Origin: DATKIY01 sp035543875
Lineage (GTDB): Bacteria; Actinomycetota; Actinomycetes; JAHEKZ01
Reading direction: 5' to 3'
Assembly (NCBI GenBank): GCA_035543875.1
Contig: DATKIY010000143.1
Location: 1 to 21,715, forward strand
Length of the DNA: 21,715 nt
In this document: one piece after another, positions 1 to 6,901 of the stretch
Numbering within the stretch: the first letter of the stretch is position 1
Layout of the letters: each line of letters begins with the position of its first letter
Made by a program: the position numbers and the translations under genes
The notes under the pieces: model-generated
Seen by the model: only the letters and a program-made list of their open reading frames with translations
What the model was told of the DNA's origin: nothing
Database searches by the model: none

Positions 1-264
1 TACTGCTTTGAAGTCTGCACCCGCGGTGAACTTGGGCACCGACTTCTTCTTGGTCTTAACAGTTTCGCCCGTTTGCGGGTTACGTGCCTTGCCCGCTGGG
101 CGGATGCGGCGCTCGAACTTGCCGAATCCGGTGATTGCCACGGCTTCGCCCTTGGCAACGTGATACGTGATCGTGTCGATCACTGACTCGAGCGCGGTCT
201 GCGCAGCTCGACGGTTGCCGTCGAACCGAGTCGATAGTTCTTCAATGAGCTGAGCCTTGTTCAC
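1..264 (-). CDS. hup: DNA-binding protein HU (partial, C-terminus off window)
   Basis: Histone-like nucleoid protein of the HU/IHF family, which binds and bends DNA as a dimer in the nucleoid. The 88 visible residues begin NKAQLIEELSTRF and contain the family's central signature (AITGFGKFERR, then the beta-arm with KARNPQTGE) and the following basic stretch KTKKKSVPKF. The start is GTG at 264, preceded by AAGGGGAAGCA, a good ribosome binding site. The frame is open to the window edge at residue 88, where a short HU would be about to end. Whether it carries the Lys/Ala-rich tail typical of mycobacterial HupB cannot be seen. It lies downstream of leuD on the same strand but has its own promoter-like sequence in the 145-nt gap. 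Family assignment is secure; the symbol is generic. Confidence 0.93.
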   Translation of the reverse strand, partial: MNKAQLIEELSTRFDGNRRAAQTALESVIDTITYHVAKGEAVAITGFGKFERRIRPAGKARNPQTGETVKTKKKSVPKFTAGADFKAV

Positions 265-286
265 TGCTTCCCCTTCGAAAGCTGGA

Positions 287-304
287 GTCGGGGTCTTCCC
301 CGAC
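287..304 (-). other. Stem-loop in the hup 5' leader
   Basis: A perfect 7-bp stem, GTCGGGG / CCCCGAC, with a 4-nt loop lies between the predicted hup promoter and the ribosome binding site, about 25 nt before the start codon. There is no T-run after it, so it does not look like a terminator. It may affect mRNA stability or translation; its function is unknown. Confidence 0.4.
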
Positions 305-314
305 TTGCAAGGCG

Positions 315-343
315 ACGGTAGGCAATATGCGGCCAAGACACAA
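315..343 (-). promoter_or_regulatory. Candidate hup promoter
   Basis: On the minus strand TTGTGT (338-343) is followed after 17 nt by TACCGT (315-320), which fits the actinobacterial sigma-A -10 pattern TANNNT. Transcription would start near 308 and leave a leader of about 45 nt before the GTG at 264. Inferred from pattern only. Confidence 0.45.
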
Positions 344-362
344 TCACCAAGGGACGTGAATT

Positions 363-379
363 TCCTTGTGTCGCAAGGA
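363..379 (-). other. Weak stem-loop after leuD
   Basis: TCCTTG, a 5-nt loop, then CAAGGA form a short 6-bp hairpin about 30 nt after the leuD stop and ahead of the hup promoter. It lacks a proper U-tract, so it is at best a weak or factor-assisted terminator of the leuCD transcript. Confidence 0.25.
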
Positions 380-409
380 GATTCGTCACATTTGCAGACG
401 CCCGTAAGA

Positions 410-1003
410 TCAACCGGCGATGGTAGTAGGTCCCCAGGACGGCCGACTGGCCTCAAATTCGCCAATGGAATCGGTGTGACGAAGTGTCAGTCCGACGTCG
501 TCGAGGCCCTCCATCAGCCGCCAGCGTGCATAGTCATCAAGCTCAAAACCCGTTGTTTCACCGGCAAAACGGACTTCTCGACGCTCTAAGTCGACAGTGA
601 CCTCAGCAGAAGGATCACGCTCCGCCAACTGCCACAACCGTTCGACGGTCTCCTCGTCCAACATGATCGTGAGCAATCCACCTTTGAGACTGTTGCCTCG
701 GAAGATATCTGCGAATCTCGGTGAAATGACTACGCGAAAGCCGTAGTTCTGCAGTGCCCACACGGCGTGTTCGCGTGATGATCCAGTGCCAAACTCAGGC
801 CCCGCAACAAGAATCGTCGCGCCGCTGTACTGCGGCTGGTTCAACACGAACTCCGGATCCGAGCGCCAAGCGGCGAACAAACCGTCTTCAAACCCATCAC
901 GTGAGATGCGCTTTAAGTAGACCGCGGGAATGATCTGGTCAGTGTCGACATTGCTTCGGCGCAGCGGAAGCACTGACCCGGTGTGTGCCACAAACTTGTC
1001 CAT
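410..1003 (-). CDS. leuD: 3-isopropylmalate dehydratase small subunit
   Basis: Small (swivel-domain) subunit of isopropylmalate isomerase, which with LeuC interconverts 2- and 3-isopropylmalate in leucine synthesis. With a citramalate synthase nearby, the pair probably also isomerises citramalate. The 197-residue length is normal. Diagnostic segments are the N-terminal VDTDQIIPA, the phosphate/carboxylate loop FGTGSSREHAVWAL around residues 71-84, and GNSLKGGLL. ATG at 1003 is preceded by TGAGGATCAAC, a reasonable ribosome binding site. It follows leuC with a 30-nt gap that contains a 13-bp repeat carrying the ribosome binding site, so the two are clearly one operon. Nothing suggests damage. 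Confidence 0.97.
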   Translation of the reverse strand: MDKFVAHTGSVLPLRRSNVDTDQIIPAVYLKRISRDGFEDGLFAAWRSDPEFVLNQPQYSGATILVAGPEFGTGSSREHAVWALQNYGFRVVISPRFADIFRGNSLKGGLLTIMLDEETVERLWQLAERDPSAEVTVDLERREVRFAGETTGFELDDYARWRLMEGLDDVGLTLRHTDSIGEFEASRPSWGPTTIAG

Positions 1004-1008
1004 GTTGA

Positions 1009-1043
1009 TCCTCAGTTGGCTTTCAGGTGGTCCTCAGTTGGCT
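1009..1043 (-). repeat. 13-bp direct repeat across the leuC-leuD junction
   Basis: The 13-mer AGCCAACTGAGGA (minus strand) occurs at 1031-1043 and again at 1009-1021, a period of 22 nt. The first copy contains the leuC stop codon TGA. The second copy supplies the TGAGGA ribosome binding site of leuD. It looks like a short tandem duplication of the junction. Confidence 0.85.
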
Positions 1044-2503
1044 GTCGGTGTGGTGGCTCGAGCCGGCGGCAGGTCGGCAGGACTGGACAGTCGCCCGGTC
1101 AGCGCCGTCGCCGCGGCAACCAGCGGTGAAACCAGATGGGTCCGACCACCTTTGCCTTGCCTACCTTCAAAGTTGCGGTTTGAGGTAGACGCGCTTCGCT
1201 CCCCCGGCTTCAGCTGGTCAGGGTTCATTCCCAGACACATGGAGCAGCCGGCATGGCGCCACTCGGCACCCGAGGCGCGAAATACTTGATCGAGACCCTC
1301 AGCCTCAGCCTGGAGTCGGACTCTGACCGACCCTGGCACCACCAGCATTCGTACACCGTCAGCAACGTGATGCCCGTCCAAAACCGCAGCTGCAGCTCGG
1401 AGATCCTCAATCCGACCGTTGGTGCAGGACCCTAAGAACACCGTGTCGACGGCCACATCACGCAGCGGGGTCCCCGCGGTCAGCCCCATGTACACAAGCG
1501 CACGCTCTGCCGCCGCGCGTGCGTTGGGATCGCCAATCGTGCTCGGATCGGGCACTGCAGCACTCAGCGGTGCGCCTTGCGCGGGGTTGGTACCCCAGGT
1601 AACGAATGGCGACAGCGTCGATGCGTCGATGACAACCTCTCGGTCGAACACCGCGTCCGTGTCGGTTCGCAGCGTTCGCCAGTACTCGACCGCCGCATCC
1701 CAGTCCGCGCCACGGGGCGCATGGTCGCGGCCCAAGATGTAGCCGAAGGTTGTCTCATCGGGTCCGATCATGCCCGCACGGGCGCCAGCCTCTATCGACA
1801 TGTTGCAGACCGTCATGCGGGCTTCCATCGACAGTTTCTCTATCGCAGAGCCGCGGTACTCAAGGACGTACCCTTGGCCACCACCGGTACCGATCTCGGC
1901 GATAACGGCAAGGATCAGGTCCTTTGCTGTGACACCAACAGGTAGCTCTCCCTCAACGGTGATCGCCATCGTCTTGAACGGACTGAGCGGCAAAGTTTGG
2001 GTGGCCAGTACGTGCTCAACCTCGCTGGTCCCGATGCCAAACGCGAGCGCGCCAAATGCACCGTGAGTCGACGTGTGGCTGTCGCCGCAGACCACTGTCA
2101 TTCCTGGCTGAGTGAGACCCAGCTGAGGACCGACGACATGGACGATTCCCTGCTCACCCGAGCCGAGCGGGTATAGCGGCACTCCGAACTCGGCGCAGTT
2201 CTTTCGCAGCGCTTCCACCTGGGCGCGCGACACCGGATCAGCGATCGGCCGGTCGATGTCGAGCGTCGGAACGTTGTGGTCCTCCGTAGCCACCGTGAGG
2301 TCCGGGCGACGCACCTGCCGGTTGGCTTTGCGCAGTCCGTCAAATGCCTGGGCGCTGGTGACTTCGTGGATCAAGTGGAGGTCGATGTAGAGCAGGTCGG
2401 GCTCGCCTTCGGCCCGGCGGACCAGGTGTGCCTGCCAGACCTTCTCAGCCATCGTTGCCGGTGCGGTCGGCTCGCCGACCCCGCGGCTGTGCTCCGATGC
2501 CAT
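1034..2503 (-). CDS. leuC: 3-isopropylmalate dehydratase large subunit
   Basis: Aconitase-family large subunit that holds the [4Fe-4S] cluster and acts with LeuD. The three cluster cysteines are visible: Cys360 in FLGSCTNGR, and Cys420 and Cys423 in AGCSMCLGMNP. Other family blocks are CGDSHTSTHGAFGALAFGIGTSEVEHVLATQ near residues 139-169, split by known substrate contacts, and SNRNFEGRQG near 441-450. The start at 2503 is chosen because TAAGGAG lies 8 nt upstream. This gives 489 residues, about 17 more at the N-terminus than the usual start at the internal MAEKVW. It is divergent from ndgR across 68 nt, and NdgR homologues control leuCD in Streptomyces, so regulation by the neighbour is likely. 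Confidence 0.97.
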   Translation of the reverse strand: MASEHSRGVGEPTAPATMAEKVWQAHLVRRAEGEPDLLYIDLHLIHEVTSAQAFDGLRKANRQVRRPDLTVATEDHNVPTLDIDRPIADPVSRAQVEALRKNCAEFGVPLYPLGSGEQGIVHVVGPQLGLTQPGMTVVCGDSHTSTHGAFGALAFGIGTSEVEHVLATQTLPLSPFKTMAITVEGELPVGVTAKDLILAVIAEIGTGGGQGYVLEYRGSAIEKLSMEARMTVCNMSIEAGARAGMIGPDETTFGYILGRDHAPRGADWDAAVEYWRTLRTDTDAVFDREVVIDASTLSPFVTWGTNPAQGAPLSAAVPDPSTIGDPNARAAAERALVYMGLTAGTPLRDVAVDTVFLGSCTNGRIEDLRAAAAVLDGHHVADGVRMLVVPGSVRVRLQAEAEGLDQVFRASGAEWRHAGCSMCLGMNPDQLKPGERSASTSNRNFEGRQGKGGRTHLVSPLVAAATALTGRLSSPADLPPARATTPTAN

Positions 2504-2535
2504 GACCCAAACTCCTTACCGAATTCCGCACGGAT

Positions 2536-2565
2536 TTGCCATCTCGCATGTCGAAACGGCAGTAT
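2536..2565 (+). promoter_or_regulatory. Candidate leaderless ndgR promoter
   Basis: TTGCCA (2536-2541), an 18-nt spacer and CAGTAT (2560-2565) end 6 nt before the ATG at 2572, so transcription would begin at the A of the start codon. No ribosome binding site precedes the ATG, which fits a leaderless message. Confidence 0.5.
2542..2556. promoter_or_regulatory. Candidate NdgR operator
   Basis: TCTCGCATGTCGAAA has the dyad TNTCG-N5-CGANA, of the size and symmetry used by IclR-family regulators. It fills the spacer between the predicted -35 and -10 of ndgR and lies about 40 nt upstream of leuC, so one bound protein could act on both divergent genes. Role inferred from position and symmetry. Confidence 0.4.
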
Positions 2566-2571
2566 CGCGGT

Positions 2572-3297
2572 ATGGACAACTCTAGCGGAGTCGGCGTTCT
2601 GGACAAGGCCGCCCTTGTCCTGGGTGCCTTGGAAGCCGGGCCTCAGAACCTTGCAGGCTTGGTCACCGCCACCGGGTTAGCGCGACCGACGGCCTACCGG
2701 CTGGCCGTAGCGCTCGAACACCATCGACTCGTCGCCCGCGACATGCAGGGCCGATTCATTCTGGGGACCCGGTTGGCCGAGCTGGCCACGGCCGCTGGCG
2801 AGGACCGACTGCTGGCGGCAGCAGGAAGCGTGTTGACACAGTTGCGTGACAGCACGGGCGAAAGCGCCCAGCTGTACCGGCGCCAGGGCGAACAACGGAT
2901 GTGTGTGGCCGTAGCGGAACGGCTGTCCGGCCTGCGAGACACCGTCCCAGTCGGAACCGTGCTGTCCATGGCTGCCGGATCTGCTGCGCAAGTACTACTC
3001 GCCTGGGAGGAGCCCGACCGGCTCCACCGCGGTCTGAAGGGGGCACGTTTTACCGCAGCCATGCTGGCTGCCGTGCGTCGGCGCGGATGGGCGCAGAGCG
3101 TCGGAGAACGCGAAGCAGGCGTAGCCAGCGTGTCAGCACCAGTTCGCGGGCCTAACGGCCGGATCATCGCGGCCGTGTCCGTGTCAGGGCCGCTTGAGCG
3201 TCTAACCCGTCAGCCCGGACGGATGCATGCACCAGCTGTCGTCGCTGCGGCCAACTCGCTCACCGACCTACTGCGCAGCGGCGAGTCACCCAACTAG
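2572..3297 (+). CDS. ndgR: IclR-family amino-acid biosynthesis regulator NdgR
   Basis: Transcription factor of 241 residues with an N-terminal winged helix-turn-helix (about residues 8-65, including LAGLVTATGLARPTAYRLAVAL in shortened form) and a C-terminal IclR effector-binding domain (about 75-235). The opening MDNSSGVGVLDKAALVL and the block SAQLYRRQG match the Streptomyces NdgR group as I remember it. Homologues (NdgR; LtbR in Corynebacterium) regulate leuCD and other amino-acid genes, and here it is divergent from leuC. I chose ATG at 2572 because homologues begin MDNSS and a leaderless promoter fits. An ATG at 2536 would add 12 residues with no support. The effector is not evident from the sequence. 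Confidence 0.92.
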   Translation: MDNSSGVGVLDKAALVLGALEAGPQNLAGLVTATGLARPTAYRLAVALEHHRLVARDMQGRFILGTRLAELATAAGEDRLLAAAGSVLTQLRDSTGESAQLYRRQGEQRMCVAVAERLSGLRDTVPVGTVLSMAAGSAAQVLLAWEEPDRLHRGLKGARFTAAMLAAVRRRGWAQSVGEREAGVASVSAPVRGPNGRIIAAVSVSGPLERLTRQPGRMHAPAVVAAANSLTDLLRSGESPN

Positions 3298-3356
3298 TCC
3301 CTCCGGGTTCGGCTTCCCGATTCGTCTCTTCGGTTCCTACGCCGTTCGTAAAGGCG

Positions 3357-3386
3357 TTGGACGCCGGACAGGTCCGTTGACAGGAT
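3357..3386 (+). promoter_or_regulatory. Possible methyltransferase promoter
   Basis: TTGGAC (3357-3362), an 18-nt spacer and CAGGAT (3381-3386) end 7 nt before the ATG at 3394. The same bases include AGGA, which could instead serve as a ribosome binding site, so the gene may be leaderless or co-transcribed with ndgR. Confidence 0.3.
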
Positions 3387-3393
3387 CGTGGCC

Positions 3394-4128
3394 ATGCGTC
3401 AGGACGAGATTTGGGATGTCGCGGCTGCGCAGCGCTACGACACACCAGGCGAGGGCATGTTCGCCCCGGAGGTGCTCCGGCCGACGGTTGACTGTCTCGC
3501 CGAGCTCGCTGGCGACGGCCGAGCACTCGAGTTTGCCATTGGAACCGGTCGGGTAGGGGTCCCGCTTGCCGAGCACGGCGTAAGCGTCACCGGAATCGAG
3601 CTGTCAGGACCGATGATCGACCAACTCCGCACCAAAGTCGACGATGAGCAGATCCCGGTGGTCGTTGGCGACATGGCCACCACGCGCGCCCCAGGCGAGT
3701 ACACGTTGGTCTACCTAGTCTTCAACACGATCTCCAACTTGCTAACCCAAGCCGAACAAGTTGCCTGCTTTCGGAACGCAGCACGTCACCTGAGTCCGGG
3801 CGGCCACTTTGTCATCGAGCTGTGGGTACCCGAGCTGCGCAAGCTGCCTCCCGGACAACAAGCGACCGTCTGGCACTGCGAGCCGGGCTACATCGGGCTG
3901 GACACTTACGACGTCCTGCACCAGCAGGTCGTCTCACATCATTTTCAGTTCGGCGACGACAACCAGGCGGAGCTTTCACGGAGCCCGCACCGATACATCT
4001 GGCCGGCCGAGCTCGATCTGATGGCCGAGCTCGCCGGCTTCGAGCTCGAGACCAGACATGCGGACTGGACAGGGGCCGAGTTCACCGCGGACTCACGGTC
4101 ACATGTCTCGGTCTACCGCGCGTCCTAG
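3394..4128 (+). CDS. Class I SAM-dependent methyltransferase
   Basis: Predicted soluble methyltransferase of 244 residues with a single Rossmann-type domain. Motif I reads ALEFAIGTGRVG (about residues 44-55). It is followed by the acidic end of strand 2 (TGIELSG, Glu69), a motif around VVVGDMATT and a post-I strand YTLVYLVFNTI. A second half contains HLSPGGHFVIELWVP, typical of the methyltransferase_11/25 group. The substrate cannot be inferred; the protein might act on a small molecule. ATG at 3394 has AGGA 8 nt upstream; a GTG two codons earlier is less well placed. It lies 96 nt after ndgR on the same strand and ends in a strong bidirectional hairpin. It has no obvious link to amino-acid synthesis and looks like an accessory gene. 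Confidence 0.85.
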   Translation: MRQDEIWDVAAAQRYDTPGEGMFAPEVLRPTVDCLAELAGDGRALEFAIGTGRVGVPLAEHGVSVTGIELSGPMIDQLRTKVDDEQIPVVVGDMATTRAPGEYTLVYLVFNTISNLLTQAEQVACFRNAARHLSPGGHFVIELWVPELRKLPPGQQATVWHCEPGYIGLDTYDVLHQQVVSHHFQFGDDNQAELSRSPHRYIWPAELDLMAELAGFELETRHADWTGAEFTADSRSHVSVYRAS

Positions 4129-4158
4129 TCACCGAGCGGAGTCACCCAATGGAAATGA

Positions 4159-4189
4159 CAAAGACCCAGGTCAATGACCTGGGTCTTTG
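4159..4189. terminator. Bidirectional terminator between the methyltransferase and tRNA-Glu
   Basis: A perfect 15-bp inverted repeat, CAAAGACCCAGGTCA / TGACCTGGGTCTTTG, has a single central base (formally 1 nt, so a few inner pairs must open). It lies 30 nt after the methyltransferase stop and 6 nt beyond the tRNA-Glu 3' end. T-rich bases follow on both strands (TTTGCTTTG on plus, TTTGTCATTT on minus), so it can end both convergent transcripts. Confidence 0.8.
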
Positions 4190-4194
4190 CTTTG

Positions 4195-4267
4195 TAGCCC
4201 CGACGGGATTCGAACCCGCGCTACCGCCTTGAGAGGGCGGCGTGCTAGGCCGCTACACAACGGGGCC
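4195..4267 (-). tRNA. tRNA-Glu (anticodon CUC)
   Basis: A 73-nt cloverleaf. The acceptor is GGCCCCG / CGGGGCT with one G-U pair and discriminator A at 4195. The anticodon arm is CCGCC-CTCTCAA-GGCGG, giving CUC. The T arm is GCGGG-TTCGAAT-CCCGT with one G-U pair. CCA is not encoded. It follows tRNA-Gln by 82 nt on the same strand and probably shares its transcript. Confidence 0.97.
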
Positions 4268-4349
4268 TTCGTGCATACCAATGACGCGCCAGATGACGCG
4301 CTGGAACTGTCGCTCGAACTGTACTGAGAAAGTCACGATGCTGGTCTCG

Positions 4350-4421
4350 CTGGGGTACCAGGACTCGAACCTAGACTAACGGAACCAGAAACCGTCGGGC
4401 TGCCAATTACCCCATACCCCA
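4350..4421 (-). tRNA. tRNA-Gln (anticodon CUG)
   Basis: A 72-nt cloverleaf with acceptor TGGGGTA / TACCCCA, discriminator G at 4350 and T arm CTAGG-TTCGAGT-CCTGG. The anticodon arm is ACGGT-TTCTGGT-TCCGT, giving CUG; its innermost pair (31-39) is a U-U mismatch. CCA is not encoded. It sits between gltX and tRNA-Glu. Confidence 0.96.
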
Positions 4422-4488
4422 ATGGCTTCCGATGACGTAAATCACACGACGGGACTTAGGCGCGAAAGCACATCGATCGGACCTGGAG

Positions 4489-4517
4489 AGGATAGCGAAA
4501 GGGTCGTGACCCGCCAA
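4489..4517 (-). promoter_or_regulatory. Candidate promoter of the tRNA-Gln/tRNA-Glu transcript
   Basis: On the minus strand TTGGCG (4512-4517), a 17-nt spacer and TATCCT (4489-4494) form a good sigma-A-like promoter just after the gltX stop. The tRNAs could therefore be transcribed separately from gltX, with a 5' leader of about 60 nt to be processed. Confidence 0.5.
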
Positions 4518-4531
4518 ACCGCCACGATCAG

Positions 4532-6034
4532 TCAGGCCCCGGACTGCAGCGACCGATTGATTCTTGCCAACGACCGATCCCTGCCCAGCAGTTCGAGCGA
4601 CTCGAACAGTGGTGGCGACACCCGGCGGCCCGTCACGGCCACGCGAACCGGTCCGAACGCATTCTTCGGCTTCAACCCGAGCCCGTCGACCAGGCTCAGC
4701 CGCAATGCGGACTCAATCGAGGCGTGCTCCCACGCGATAAGCCCAGAAAGTGAGTCGCGTGCTGCGATCAAAGTAGGTCGGGTTTCCTCGGTCAGGAGTT
4801 TGGCCGCATCCGCCTCATCGGGGACGAAATCAGTTTCGTTGACCAGCAAGAAGGAGAGCATCGTCACTGCCTGACTGAGGGTCTCGATTCGTTCCTGGAC
4901 CAACGGCACTGCGGCACGGACCAGTGCTTGCTGTTGATTTCGATGCTGTGCATTTCGATCGGTCAGCAAGCCTGCCCGTTCCAACAGTGGTTCGAGTCGT
5001 CCGACTAGGTCGTCGACGCTGAGCGTGCGAATCCAGTCGGCGTTCAGCGCGGTGCATTTCTTGATGTCGAACCTGGCCGGGCTGGGGTTGACGCGGCTGA
5101 TGTCGAACGCTTCGACCATCTCGGCGAGGGAGAACCGGTCGCGGTCTTCGGACAACGACCAACCAAGAAGGGCGAGGTAGTTAGTGAGTCCCTCGGGCAG
5201 GTATCCCTGCTCGACATACATCGACAGGCTCGACTCGGGATCACGTTTGGACAGCTTCTTGTTGCCCTCACCCATGACGTAGGGCAGATGCCCAAGCTCA
5301 GGAAGCACGCCGTCTCCGATGCCCACAGCATGCAACGCCTGGTACATCGCGAGCTGGCGGGGCGTTGACGACAACAGGTCCTCGCCCCGAAGCACATGGG
5401 TTACACCCATCATGATGTCGTCCACCGGGTTGACCAGTGTGTACAGCGGCTCGCCATTTGCGCGAACGATCACATAGTCGGGAACTTGCCCGGCCGGAAA
5501 CGTGATGGGGCCGCGTACGAGGTCATCCCAGGTGGTGTCTTGTTGCGGCATCGTGAACCGAACGACGAACGAACGGCCAGCAGCCACATGCGCAGCAACT
5601 TGGTCAGCGGTGAGGTTCCGGCACGTTCCCTCGTAGCCAGGTGGGCGCTTTTCAAGCTTGGCTCGCTCGCGCCCCGCTTCGAGCTCCTCGGGCGTGCAGT
5701 AGCAGTCGTAGGTGTAGCCACCCGCTCTGAGCAAGCCTTCGACGTCGGCGTAGATATCCATGCGCTGCGACTGGCGGTAAGGAGCGTGCGGGCCACCGAC
5801 CTCAGGTCCCTCGTCCCAGTCCAGGTGTAGCCATCGCAGCGCGTCGACCAGTGCCTGATAGGACGACTCCGAGTCGCGTGCCGCGTCGGTGTCTTCGATG
5901 CGGAAGATGAACGTGCCGCCGGTGTGTCGCGCGTACGCCCAGTTGAACAGCGCAGTGCGCAGCATCCCGACGTGTGGGTTGCCTGTTGGCGACGGACAAA
6001 AGCGCACCCGGACTGGTCTGGTGTCGGGGCTCAT
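4532..6034 (-). CDS. gltX: Glutamate--tRNA ligase
   Basis: Class I aminoacyl-tRNA synthetase of 500 residues. The HIGH-type motif is PSPTGNPHVG (residues 14-23) and the KMSKS-type motif is KLSKR (260-264). A probable zinc site, Cys111, Cys113, Tyr134 and Cys138, has the same spacing as in the E. coli enzyme. LRGEDLLSSTPRQ and the C-terminal anticodon-binding helices are also present. Most actinobacteria lack GlnRS, and their GluRS is non-discriminating: it charges both tRNA-Glu and tRNA-Gln, and GatCAB amidates the latter. Both of those tRNAs follow this gene here. The ATG overlaps the stop of the upstream hydrolase (ATGA), which implies translational coupling. Confidence 0.97.
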   Translation of the reverse strand: MSPDTRPVRVRFCPSPTGNPHVGMLRTALFNWAYARHTGGTFIFRIEDTDAARDSESSYQALVDALRWLHLDWDEGPEVGGPHAPYRQSQRMDIYADVEGLLRAGGYTYDCYCTPEELEAGRERAKLEKRPPGYEGTCRNLTADQVAAHVAAGRSFVVRFTMPQQDTTWDDLVRGPITFPAGQVPDYVIVRANGEPLYTLVNPVDDIMMGVTHVLRGEDLLSSTPRQLAMYQALHAVGIGDGVLPELGHLPYVMGEGNKKLSKRDPESSLSMYVEQGYLPEGLTNYLALLGWSLSEDRDRFSLAEMVEAFDISRVNPSPARFDIKKCTALNADWIRTLSVDDLVGRLEPLLERAGLLTDRNAQHRNQQQALVRAAVPLVQERIETLSQAVTMLSFLLVNETDFVPDEADAAKLLTEETRPTLIAARDSLSGLIAWEHASIESALRLSLVDGLGLKPKNAFGPVRVAVTGRRVSPPLFESLELLGRDRSLARINRSLQSGA

Positions 6035-6810
6035 GCGCGCACCACTCGATTCGACAAGCTGCCGACGTTCTCGATGGAGATCGTTACTTCGTCCCCATGC
6101 TCCAGCACGCCAACTCCGGCAGGGGTACCAGTCAGGATGAGGTCGCCCGGCAGCAGCGTCATGACTGAGGAAACGAACTGAACCAGCTCGCTCACCGAGT
6201 GAACCATTTCTGACGTCCGACCTGACTGGCGCAGGTCACCGTTGACGTGCGCCTGCACCAAAAGATCCTCGAACTCAACATCCGTAGCGATCCATGGCCC
6301 GGTCGGACAAAAGGAGTCAAAACCCTTGGCGCGAACCCATTGACCGTCACTTCGCTGAAGGTCTCGAGCCGTGACGTCGTTTGCGCAGGTGACCCCCAGC
6401 ACCACCTCGGCGACACGGTCAGCCGGCACCTCGCGGGCGAGGCGGCCGATAACCACCGCCAACTCCGCCTCATGCTCAACCTGTTTCGACTGCGGCGGCA
6501 GGACGATTGCCTCGTCGTCGCCGATCACGCTGGTCGACGGCTTGAGGAACATGACCGGGGTTGAAGGAGCATCGCCGCCCATTTCTCTAGCGTGTGCCGC
6601 GTAGTTCTTCCCAATTCCAATCACTTTGCTCGGCAGCACTGGGGGAAGCAGTTTGACGTCGGCCAACGGAAACCGGGCCGTCGTCTGCTCAAATGGGGCG
6701 AATGGGTGGCCATCGATCGCCGTGACTGTCATCCCGGCTGGGTCAGCATCGTCGCCTTCGACTGGGCCATAGGCGATCTGGTCAGCAATCAGAAACCGGG
6801 CGAATCGCAC
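6031..6810 (-). CDS. Fumarylacetoacetate hydrolase family protein
   Basis: Predicted metal-dependent C-C hydrolase, isomerase or decarboxylase of the FAH superfamily, 259 residues. The catalytic domain has the metal site His113-Glu-Ala-Glu116 (Glu114, Glu116) with Asp145 in CANDVTARD, and the end motif LPGDLILTGTPAGVG. The exact substrate (for example an acylpyruvate or an oxaloacetate-like acid) cannot be told. I chose GTG at 6810 because homologues beside gltX begin VRxARF and a TACCCT box lies 8 nt upstream; an ATG at 6840 would add ten unconserved residues. No ribosome binding site is seen, so it is probably leaderless. It is coupled to gltX, so this promoter probably also drives the synthetase. 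Confidence 0.9.
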   Translation of the reverse strand: MRFARFLIADQIAYGPVEGDDADPAGMTVTAIDGHPFAPFEQTTARFPLADVKLLPPVLPSKVIGIGKNYAAHAREMGGDAPSTPVMFLKPSTSVIGDDEAIVLPPQSKQVEHEAELAVVIGRLAREVPADRVAEVVLGVTCANDVTARDLQRSDGQWVRAKGFDSFCPTGPWIATDVEFEDLLVQAHVNGDLRQSGRTSEMVHSVSELVQFVSSVMTLLPGDLILTGTPAGVGVLEHGDEVTISIENVGSLSNRVVRA

Positions 6811-6818
6811 AATGCAGC

Positions 6819-6824
6819 AGGGTA
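6819..6824 (-). promoter_or_regulatory. Candidate -10 box of the FAH-gltX operon
   Basis: TACCCT on the minus strand lies 8 nt before the GTG start; no recognisable -35 and no ribosome binding site were seen. It fits a leaderless start, though less well than the 6-nt cases. Confidence 0.4.
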
Positions 6825-6889
6825 CCCAGGCCCCGTGCATACCCGCAGGTCGGGCGACTGTCCCGAGGCCCTGACCACAACCACTGCCC

Positions 6890-6895
6890 TACGCT
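6890..6895 (+). promoter_or_regulatory. Candidate -10 box of the SGNH hydrolase gene
   Basis: TACGCT ends exactly 6 nt before the ATG at 6902, which puts the transcription start on the start codon. There is no ribosome binding site, and the -35 is not recognisable. Confidence 0.45.
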
Positions 6896-6901
6896 CCTTA
6901 C

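Noticed and set aside
257..589. Plus-strand open frame of 110 codons across the hup-leuD gap
   Set aside because: It runs antisense to the hup leader and the leuD 3' end, has no similarity I recognise, and shows no start signal.
2504..2571. Leucine leader peptide or T-box ahead of leuC
   Set aside because: The gap is only 68 nt, has no run of Leu codons and no T-box elements, and is filled by the ndgR promoter/operator candidate.
3298..3393. Hairpin ACGCC/GGCGT after ndgR as a terminator
   Set aside because: Only 5 bp with a 9-nt loop and no U-tract. It overlaps a possible methyltransferase promoter, so it is too weak to call.
4422..4874. Plus-strand open frame over the tRNA leader and gltX 3' end
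   Set aside because: Overlaps conserved gltX codons on the other strand and the tRNA promoter region; Ser-rich, with no recognisable family.
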